Positions 7,730 to 14,221 of a DNA stretch of 34,190 bases are shown here, piece after piece; position 1 is the first letter of the stretch, and each line of letters starts with the position of its first letter. Origin of the DNA: Deltaproteobacteria bacterium UBA5756. Its GTDB lineage: Bacteria > Desulfobacterota > Syntrophorhabdia > Syntrophorhabdales > Syntrophorhabdaceae. The stretch covers positions 1 through 34,190 of the forward strand of contig DIFE01000001.1 in NCBI GenBank assembly GCA_002418985.1, written 5' to 3'. A model generated the notes under the pieces. It was not told where the DNA came from. It was given only the letters and a program-made list of their open reading frames with translations, and did not search any database. Position numbers and translations under genes: made by a program.

Positions 7730-8821
7730 ATGCGTTTCATAAACAAATTGAAGTATAAGGCTTATCCGGTACTATCCCGTTATTACAGCCATGCCACGCT
7801 GGTTGAAGGAAAACTAAAAAATACAGACGACATATTCCGCTGCCTCTTCGTGGAAAACACCGATTTAATGAGCTATATGCTTCCTCGCATGTACCGGGAG
7901 CCACCTGTCGTTTTAAAGACATGGCGTGTTTGGATCCCCTTTATACAAAAGGTCCTCAATAATTACTCCAATTCTATCGATATGTGCGTTGCGGCGCTTC
8001 CTCTAAAGTATGAACCGGCGTTTCGGAAATTGGTACATTTCAAGAGTCAGATGCTTGTCTGTTCATTCATCGATACATCATGTGGCTGGGAGGATATCAG
8101 GAAACGGTTTCAACATGACAAGAGACAGTTTTCCAATAAGATGGATAAAAAGCCGATCTTCTCATGCCGCATTTCAAGGGATCTGAAAGATTTTGATTTT
8201 TTCTATAATGAGATGTATGTGCCCCATATTCAAAGAAGGTTTGAGGATCTTGCCGATCTCGATTCTTACGAGCAGATGAGGGGCTCTTTTCTGAAAGGCT
8301 TTCTTCTTTTGATCGAGGAAGGCAAAAAGAGCGTTGCCGGCGTTCTTTGCGAGATTGAAAACGACACTCTGTTCGCCAGGAGGACAGGGGTCTTGAACGG
8401 AGACGAGGAATACATTAAAAGGGGGGCTTCATCCGCTGAATATTACTTTGCTCTCAAGTTTGCTTTGGAGCATGGCCTCTCAAGGGTAGATCTGCTGAGA
8501 AGCAGACCTTTTTTCAATGACGGCGTCTACAGCACGAAACGGAAATGGGGGGCAATGGTGTATCCGGACCGCCAATCCGAATCATGGGTCTTCTTCATTA
8601 TTCCCAAATATTCCGAACAAACAGCGAATTTCTTTGCAATCAACTCCGTGATAATTCATGTAGACGATAAGATGTACGGACTGGTCGGCTGGAACAATGA
8701 AAATCCCCCGTCCGCGAAAGATAAAAAGGAATTCAGCGAAAGATATTACTCCCCGGGGCTTGCCGGCCTGATTGTTATTCAGCCCCATTCAGAAGACCTG
8801 ATCCCGATTCCTTTCGGGTGA
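7730..8821 (+). CDS. FemAB/GNAT-fold acyltransferase-like protein
   Basis: A 363-residue soluble protein. The C-terminal half has the layout of FemAB/BioF2-like GNAT domains: a strand with SVAGVLCEIENDTLFARRTGV, a helix containing SSAEYYFALKFALEHG, then RVDLLRSRPFFNDGVYSTKRKWGA. This is close to the family pattern of an alpha helix followed by a 'dGvyxFKrkwGa' turn. It may transfer an aminoacyl or acyl group to an unidentified acceptor, but the acceptor and chemistry are not shown. The N-terminal ~110 residues are not recognised. ATG 7730 gives the most natural start; the frame opens at a TTG at 7679 with no ribosome binding site. Codon use is more AT-rich than its neighbours, a mild hint of separate origin. 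Confidence 0.65.
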   Translation: MRFINKLKYKAYPVLSRYYSHATLVEGKLKNTDDIFRCLFVENTDLMSYMLPRMYREPPVVLKTWRVWIPFIQKVLNNYSNSIDMCVAALPLKYEPAFRKLVHFKSQMLVCSFIDTSCGWEDIRKRFQHDKRQFSNKMDKKPIFSCRISRDLKDFDFFYNEMYVPHIQRRFEDLADLDSYEQMRGSFLKGFLLLIEEGKKSVAGVLCEIENDTLFARRTGVLNGDEEYIKRGASSAEYYFALKFALEHGLSRVDLLRSRPFFNDGVYSTKRKWGAMVYPDRQSESWVFFIIPKYSEQTANFFAINSVIIHVDDKMYGLVGWNNENPPSAKDKKEFSERYYSPGLAGLIVIQPHSEDLIPIPFG

Positions 8822-8867
8822 TCCCTGACATCTCTCTTTTCGTATTGCGCATTACGGTCTCGCGCCC

Positions 8868-10058
8868 CTAAACCCGATACAGATGCTCCCGCGTGGTGGG
8901 CAGGGAGTTGTTGAGCCCGTTGGTAAACAGGATCTGGTAGAGCCGTATGTTGCCCCATCGGAAAGCCGCCGCGCTGCCGTTGAGAAAGAGGCGCCACATA
9001 CGCACGAACCTCTTGTCGAACGTCTCTTCGATCTTTTCCACGTTCGCTTCGAAGCGCCTGCTCCACTCGTCAAGTGTTGCCGCGTAATGGAGGCGAAGGT
9101 TCTCGATATCGACGGGGACGAGATCTTCTTTTCCCATGGTGCGGATCACATGATCGAGTACCGGTATGTAGCCCCCGGGGAAAATGTACCTCATCGTCCA
9201 CGGATCACCCGCGGCATCTCGCTCCTTGCCTATGGTATGAAGAAGACCGATGCCTCCGGGTTTCAAGAGCACCCCCGCTTTTTTCATGAAGATCGGAATA
9301 AAGCCTTTGCCTACGTGTTCGAACATACCAATTGAGACAAACTTATCAAACTGACCTTTAATATTCCGGTAGTCTTCAAGGAGAATGGTAATGCTCCTGT
9401 CAAGACCCTTTTCAGCGACCTTTTTCCGGGCGTATTGGGCCTGGCGGGAGGACAGGGTACAACCCAGGCCCTTTACCCCATAATGACCGGCGGCATGAAG
9501 AAGCATTCCACCCCATCCGCATCCGATATCCACCAGCGTCTCGCCTTCCTTGAGTTGAAGCTTCCGGCAGATGTGCTCATACTTTTGCTCTTGTGCCCGT
9601 TCAAGGGTATCACTATCGCTCCTGAAATAGGCGCAGGAATATGTCATGCTCTCATCAAGGTAATACTTGTAGAAGTCGTTGCCGAGATCGTAGTGGTGGG
9701 AGATGTTCCCGACGGACCCCTTCAGCGTGTTGAGGGATGCGATGTGCCGGAGGAGGACGGCCGCCCTGGTTCGCGTCGAGAGCTTCATGTCCTGAAAACG
9801 AGGGTCGATGCCGATACGGACAAGCTGCTGAAAATCACCTTCCACATCTATGTTGCCATCGACATATTGCTCCCCGAAACCCATGGGTCCCCTGCTGAAA
9901 ACGCGTTTTACGGCGGATGCGGTATTGAATGCGAGGGTGAAAGCGGGCGCACCGTTGCTGTATCTTTCGACCTGTCCGTCCCAGAAGCGCACTTCGAAGG
10001 GAATATCGGGCAATTGGGCGCTCAATGCCTTTAACAAACTCTGAAGGGTCTTCTTCAT
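8868..10058 (-). CDS. cfa: Cyclopropane-fatty-acyl-phospholipid synthase
   Basis: A 396-residue SAM-dependent enzyme that adds a methylene group across double bases of membrane-phospholipid acyl chains. NISHHYDLGNDFYKYYLD (118-135) is the characteristic substrate-side motif. DIGCGWGG (177-184) is SAM motif I, GCTLSSRQAQYA (199-210) follows, and IGMFEHVGKG contains E247-H248. YIFPGGYIP is the late family signature. The length matches E. coli Cfa (382). ATG 10058 is chosen over an in-frame ATG at 10079 because GGGGAGA sits a few bases upstream of 10058. A good promoter lies at 10132-10160 and a hairpin in the leader. It is convergent with the FemAB-like gene. Confidence 0.95.
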   Translation of the reverse strand: MKKTLQSLLKALSAQLPDIPFEVRFWDGQVERYSNGAPAFTLAFNTASAVKRVFSRGPMGFGEQYVDGNIDVEGDFQQLVRIGIDPRFQDMKLSTRTRAAVLLRHIASLNTLKGSVGNISHHYDLGNDFYKYYLDESMTYSCAYFRSDSDTLERAQEQKYEHICRKLQLKEGETLVDIGCGWGGMLLHAAGHYGVKGLGCTLSSRQAQYARKKVAEKGLDRSITILLEDYRNIKGQFDKFVSIGMFEHVGKGFIPIFMKKAGVLLKPGGIGLLHTIGKERDAAGDPWTMRYIFPGGYIPVLDHVIRTMGKEDLVPVDIENLRLHYAATLDEWSRRFEANVEKIEETFDKRFVRMWRLFLNGSAAAFRWGNIRLYQILFTNGLNNSLPTTREHLYRV

Positions 10059-10087
10059 CAGTATCTCCCCGTGGGCCATTGCCGTTG

Positions 10088-10110
10088 CATGTTGGCCTCA
10101 GGCCGGCATG
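10088..10110 (-). promoter_or_regulatory. Palindrome in the cfa leader
   Basis: CATGTTGGCCT and AGGCCGGCATG form a nearly continuous inverted repeat with two G-U pairs. It sits 30-52 bases upstream of the cfa start and inside the predicted transcript, so it could be a leader structure or an operator. Confidence 0.4.
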
Positions 10111-10131
10111 CACAACGACCGGTATAGTTCC

Positions 10132-10160
10132 ATGTTATCCCCCGCAGAATGAAACGTCAA
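10132..10160 (-). promoter_or_regulatory. Sigma-70 promoter for cfa
   Basis: On the minus strand TTGACG (10160-10155) is followed after exactly 17 bases by TAACAT (10137-10132). Both hexamers are near consensus. The predicted start near 10125 gives a leader of about 67 bases. Confidence 0.55.
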
Positions 10161-10295
10161 GAGGGCAATGGCCGTCAGGCGCTTTCATGGAGCGGTCGCG
10201 GATTCCTGCTTGCAAAATAACGGGGATTGCAGGAAACTTTATAGGAGCGTGGAAAGCGGGATCGTCTCGATGACTACCGATACATGGAGGAGAAA

Positions 10296-10541
10296 ATGAA
10301 GATCATGCCGGGTCTTCCGATCAAAAAAAAGAAATGGGCTTTGCCGGCCCTTTTCTTGATGGCCATCCTGGACGGTTGCATCGTGAGCTATGAACAGCCC
10401 GGGAAGACCGCCGCAGATTTCGCAAGGGACAAGAAATACTGCGAATCAGTGGCCGAGAAGGAGTACGCCCGCAAGGGCACCAGGGTTTGCGATGAGGTCG
10501 ATGCCTGCCTGATAGCGAAGGGTTGGAAAAGCGGCCGGTAA
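10296..10541 (+). CDS. Small lipoprotein-like exported protein
   Basis: An 81-residue protein. After a basic start (residues 8-12 include several lysines) comes a hydrophobic segment ending ILDGC, which resembles a lipobox although Asp at -2 is unusual. The remaining ~50 residues are charged and carry three more cysteines (KYCESV, RVCDEV, DACL), so an oxidised periplasmic fold is plausible. The start is ATG 10296, with GGAGG 5 bases upstream; an in-frame ATG at 10284 lacks one. Family not recognised. It lies 35 bases before the pentapeptide-repeat gene on the same strand, so the two may be co-transcribed. Confidence 0.6.
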   Translation: MKIMPGLPIKKKKWALPALFLMAILDGCIVSYEQPGKTAADFARDKKYCESVAEKEYARKGTRVCDEVDACLIAKGWKSGR

Positions 10542-10576
10542 TCTTTGACGGCGGACCGCGATGTTGAGAGGGCGTT

Positions 10577-11287
10577 TTGGAGATCACGGGCAAGGAACTG
10601 AAAAACATTCTATTTCACCATAGGAAATGGCTCGACAACGAGGACGGAGGTGTCTGTGCCAATCTTTCCCATGCTGATCTTTCCGGTGCCGACCTTGCGG
10701 GCGCCAACCTGTCGCAAGCGGTTCTTTCCGGCTCGGATCTCACGGGGGCCACGCTCGTGAGGGCCAATCTCTCCGGTGTCGATCTTTCGGGAGCTGATCT
10801 TTGTGATGCAGATCTTTCCCGCGCCAACTTTTACCGCGCCACACTCTCCTATGCCAACCTCTCCGGCGCCAATCTGACCCGCGCCAATCTCTCCGGGGTG
10901 GACATCTCCCGCGCCAACCTCTCACACGCCAACCTTGCCGGCGCTAATCTCACCCGCGCCGACCTGACCGGCGCGGACCTCAACGAGGCCGACCTCACCG
11001 GAGCCGACCTTGAACGCACCGACCTTGCCCTTGCCGACCTCACCGGAGCCGACCTTACCGGAGCCAGTCTTTCCTACGCCGACCTATCCTACGCCAATCT
11101 CACCCGCGCCAACCTTGCCCGTGTCAACCTTGCGGGCGTGTACATCTCCCGAGCAAATCTTTCCTACGCCAATCTTGCAGGCGCCAACCTCACCCGCGCC
11201 GACCTCACTCTAGCCGACCTCAACGAAGCCGACCTCAACGAAGCCGACCTCACCGGTGCAACCTGGATCGACGGAACAAAGAAATAG
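10577..11287 (+). CDS. Pentapeptide-repeat protein
   Basis: A 236-residue protein that starts from TTG 10577 (with GAGAGGG upstream) and opens with EITGKELKNILFHHRKWL, the N-terminal helix common in this family. From about residue 28 to 230 it consists of roughly forty A(D/N)LxX pentapeptides, which fold as a right-handed quadrilateral beta helix (four repeats per coil, so about ten coils). No signal peptide is seen, so it is probably cytoplasmic. Some pentapeptide proteins mimic DNA and protect gyrase, but nothing here shows that function. The section centred on GVDISRANLSHANL (about 108) is repeated with few changes at GVYISRANLSYANL (about 188), exactly 240 bases later. Confidence 0.93.
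   Translation: MEITGKELKNILFHHRKWLDNEDGGVCANLSHADLSGADLAGANLSQAVLSGSDLTGATLVRANLSGVDLSGADLCDADLSRANFYRATLSYANLSGANLTRANLSGVDISRANLSHANLAGANLTRADLTGADLNEADLTGADLERTDLALADLTGADLTGASLSYADLSYANLTRANLARVNLAGVYISRANLSYANLAGANLTRADLTLADLNEADLNEADLTGATWIDGTKK
10841..11230 (+). repeat. Internal duplication within the pentapeptide-repeat gene
   Basis: The stretch from about 10841 to 10990 reappears at about 11081 to 11230, offset exactly 240 bases. That is 80 residues, sixteen pentapeptides or four complete coils. A 15-base period runs through the gene, but these two blocks match each other better than the general repeat consensus. Confidence 0.6.
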
Positions 11288-11479
11288 AAAGCCCCCATAA
11301 ACAGCACGTTCGTCCCTAAAGTCGCCAGCCTGGAGACATAACCCTATCAGGGCGATGTCTGCCGCGATAAATATCCCCATTATCAAGAACAGGATTCCGC
11401 CGGAAGGGGCGACAGCGACCAATCATCATCGATGTCCGACCAGGGAGGGTCCTGCAGAAAAGACAAAAGGGGGCAACAC

Positions 11480-14089
11480 ATGAACAAGCGAAACGGCCGA
11501 TTCTTCATCACCTATTTCTTCACCTCTCTTTTCTTCTTCTTCCTCCTTTTGCCGATGTTTTCCGGGGATGCGGCCGCAGGGCCCGGGCACATCGGAGACC
11601 CCAGGTATCTGTGGCACCTGTTCACCGGGTCGGAGGTTGATGGGACGGAGGAAATCAGCGCGGTTGTATCTGACGAAGATGGGAACATTTACATCGCGGC
11701 GGAGGGCCTAAAATGGGACCCGACCCAGGAGGATGCTTCGAAGTACGGCTATCCGGGCAAGCCGCGGAAATGGCATAGCGGAAAGAACCCTGCCAACCGG
11801 GACATTCTGGTCGCCAAATTCAATAGCGATGGCGATCTGCAGTGGTACACCTACTACGGAGGATATGAGTACGACAGCGTCCGGGGCATGGCCATAGCCA
11901 ATGGCGTGCTCTACATCACAGGCACAAGCAGGGACAATTGGTTGGGGTCAAAGGGTGCGAACCCGCTCCAGGCACATTCACGGGCGTTAGGAGTCGATCG
12001 TGGTTGGATAGAATATAATGTGTCCGCCGACATTTATGTCCTTGCCCTCACAACCGACGGTGCATACAAGTGGCACACATTTAAGGGAGAATCGAAGTGG
12101 AATGAAGAGGTCTACGGCATCGCCGCCGACAAGGAACGCGTGTTCCTGGTGGGGAAGGCCGACGCCGAGTTCTTCGGATGCTGGCCTAAACCGGAAGTGA
12201 AGAAATATATTGATGTTACAACCCCGGAGTATATGGAAAGGGAGAATAGGCGCTGTAAACCGAAGCGGCCCTATCAGGGTGAAAACGATGCGTGGGTTAT
12301 GGCGTTGACCGTAGAGGGACAGTATGTCACGCACACCTTTCTTGGTGGCCCCGATAGTAACGATTGGGGCGAGGCCATCGCCATCGATCATAACGGCATG
12401 GTGGTGGTTGCGGGAAGCAGTGACGGGAGCTGGTTTTATGACTGGTGGATTGGCAATGTTGGGCAGCGCATAGAGCCCCGGAACGACCATGTGGGAAGGT
12501 ACGACATGTTCATTGCCCGCCTGGATAGGCGCGACCTGAACTACCACTGGCATTCCTTTTTCGGAGGGGGTGGTGACGACTGGGCGACGGCCCTCGTCAC
12601 GGATGACGAGAACGGCTACTACCTTGCGGGGTACAGCGAGACTAACTGGAAAGTCAAAGACAGGGCCCCGGTGGCCGATCACACCAGTGGTGTCAACTAT
12701 GATTTTGTTGTCGTCAAGATGAACAACGAAGGTAAAAACGGATGGCACACCTTCCGCGGCATAGACAGATACGAGGACATTCCCCACGCGATGGCCCTAA
12801 GCCAGGACAAAGCGACTCTGTACGTGGCCGGAGAGGCCAGAGGTCCCTGGATTAAAGGCGGCGACGGGGACCCTGTTCATAAATTCACTGGAGATGTGGG
12901 CACTACCACCGATATGGCCATCCTCGGCCTTAACACGGACACCGGCAAATCCAGATGGCACACCTTCTATGGCGGCACGGGCTGGGACAGGGCGTATGGC
13001 ATTACTGTGATCGGGGATCAGAGCGGCGATATCATTGTCGCTGGAAAGAGCAACACATCATGGAATGCCGATATCTTTGAACCGATATGGCCATTTCCTG
13101 GCAATAACGAGGGCAAAAATGACAATCTCGTCCTGTTGAGGCTTGCTGACACAGCATGGGCCATCAACGCGACGGCAGGAAACAACGGCAGCATCAACCC
13201 ACCGGGCATAACGACATATCCTTCCGGCGCAACACCGACCTTCACGTTCACGCCTAATAACGGCTATGTGGTCGACACGGTAAAGGTGGACAACAAAGCC
13301 GTGACCTTCGCAAACAACGAGTACACCTTCCCTGCCCTGGATAACAATTACACCATCCACGTCACCTTCAGTCACGTGACGCAATACGCCATAACGCCGT
13401 CGGCAGGACAGCACGGCAGCATCAGCCCATCGATGGCAGCGGCATATAACGCCGGCACAACACCGACCTTCACGTTCACGCCTAATAACGGCTATGAGGT
13501 CGACACGGTAAGGGTGGACACCATCTCTGTGGCCTTCGAAAACAACAAGTACACCTTCCCTGCCCTGACCGGAGATCACACCATCATGGTCACCTTCAAG
13601 GCCAGTCAAGTGACGCAATACGAAATAACGCCGTCGGCAGGACAGCACGGCAGCATCAGCCCATCGATGGCAGCGGCATATAACGCCGGCACAACACCGA
13701 CCTTCACGTTCACGCCTGACTCAGGCTATGAGGTCGCCGCGGTAAGGGTGGACACCAACTATGTGGCCTTCGAAAACAACAAGTACACCTTCCCTGCCCT
13801 GACCAAAGATCACGCCATCCACGTCACCTTCAGGGCGGTGGCGACGACCTACACGATCACCTCGCTTGCGGGGAAGGACGGGAGGATTACCCCAGAGGAC
13901 GATATCTCATATCCCTCCGGCGCAACACCGACCTACACGTTCCAACCTGATAAGGGCAAGAAGGTTAAGGGGGTTTATGTCGACAACGTCCAGGTGGCCT
14001 TCGAAAACAACCAGTACACCTTCCCTTCTCTGGACAGTGATCACACGATCTACGTTCTCTTCGTGGATCTTACTCTGTCGGGCTCGTAA
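11480..14089 (+). CDS. Large secreted protein: seven propeller-type (SBBP-like) repeats plus four InlB-type repeat domains
   Basis: An 869-residue exported protein. The signal peptide spans residues 1-34, with an unusually Phe-rich core, ending GDAAAG. Residues ~40-555 hold seven blocks each marked by a W-H-T-F-Y-G-G-like strand (for example WYTYYGG, WHTFKG, THTFLGG, WHSFFGG, WHTFRG, WHTFYGG) followed by 'D.a.ai....g.vyvaG'. This matches SBBP beta-propeller repeats and suggests one seven-bladed propeller. Four ~75-residue domains follow, starting near residues 561, 636, 714 and 791, each with G(S/R)I.P, TPTFTFTP and ENNKYTFPAL. They resemble Flg_new_2/divergent InlB repeats. No C-terminal anchor, LPXTG-like or barrel motif is visible. 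ATG 11480 has AGGGGG upstream and is preferred over ATG 11432. The role is unknown; surface binding is a guess. Confidence 0.85.
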   Translation: MNKRNGRFFITYFFTSLFFFFLLLPMFSGDAAAGPGHIGDPRYLWHLFTGSEVDGTEEISAVVSDEDGNIYIAAEGLKWDPTQEDASKYGYPGKPRKWHSGKNPANRDILVAKFNSDGDLQWYTYYGGYEYDSVRGMAIANGVLYITGTSRDNWLGSKGANPLQAHSRALGVDRGWIEYNVSADIYVLALTTDGAYKWHTFKGESKWNEEVYGIAADKERVFLVGKADAEFFGCWPKPEVKKYIDVTTPEYMERENRRCKPKRPYQGENDAWVMALTVEGQYVTHTFLGGPDSNDWGEAIAIDHNGMVVVAGSSDGSWFYDWWIGNVGQRIEPRNDHVGRYDMFIARLDRRDLNYHWHSFFGGGGDDWATALVTDDENGYYLAGYSETNWKVKDRAPVADHTSGVNYDFVVVKMNNEGKNGWHTFRGIDRYEDIPHAMALSQDKATLYVAGEARGPWIKGGDGDPVHKFTGDVGTTTDMAILGLNTDTGKSRWHTFYGGTGWDRAYGITVIGDQSGDIIVAGKSNTSWNADIFEPIWPFPGNNEGKNDNLVLLRLADTAWAINATAGNNGSINPPGITTYPSGATPTFTFTPNNGYVVDTVKVDNKAVTFANNEYTFPALDNNYTIHVTFSHVTQYAITPSAGQHGSISPSMAAAYNAGTTPTFTFTPNNGYEVDTVRVDTISVAFENNKYTFPALTGDHTIMVTFKASQVTQYEITPSAGQHGSISPSMAAAYNAGTTPTFTFTPDSGYEVAAVRVDTNYVAFENNKYTFPALTKDHAIHVTFRAVATTYTITSLAGKDGRITPEDDISYPSGATPTYTFQPDKGKKVKGVYVDNVQVAFENNQYTFPSLDSDHTIYVLFVDLTLSGS
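13376..13843 (+). repeat. Two near-identical 234-bp tandem copies encoding InlB-type domains 2 and 3
   Basis: Copy A (13376-13609) and copy B (13610-13843) are in register at a 234-base (78-codon) period. The first ~100 bases of each differ at only a couple of positions. The flanking domains 1 and 4 have the same protein pattern but have diverged at the DNA level, so A and B look like a recent duplication. Confidence 0.8.
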
Positions 14090-14168
14090 TAAAGGTGCCA
14101 GAAACTATCCTGGAACCTCTGACAAGGGACGAGGTGGTTCTGGCGGCATCAGGAGAAAAAGAAATAAA

Positions 14169-14188
14169 GGGGCGGGGCAACCCGCCCC
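14169..14188 (+). other. Very stable hairpin with GCAA tetraloop between two secreted-protein genes
   Basis: GGGGCGGG (14169-14176), loop GCAA (14177-14180), CCCGCCCC (14181-14188): a perfect 8-bp GC stem closed by a GNRA tetraloop. No T-run follows; the next bases are CCATAAACC. It ends 33 bases before the autotransporter ATG, so it may be an mRNA stabiliser or partial terminator. Confidence 0.55.
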
Positions 14189-14221
14189 CCATAAACCGTT
14201 AAGACGGGAAAGGATTGAATT

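Noticed and set aside
11210..11422. 70-aa minus-strand frame with a hydrophobic segment
   Set aside because: It begins at a TTG without a ribosome binding site and runs antisense into the pentapeptide gene. The hydrophobic stretch alone is not enough.
11355..11483. 42-codon plus-strand frame overlapping the propeller gene start by ATGA
   Set aside because: The overlap is suggestive, but there is no ribosome binding site and the peptide looks non-coding.
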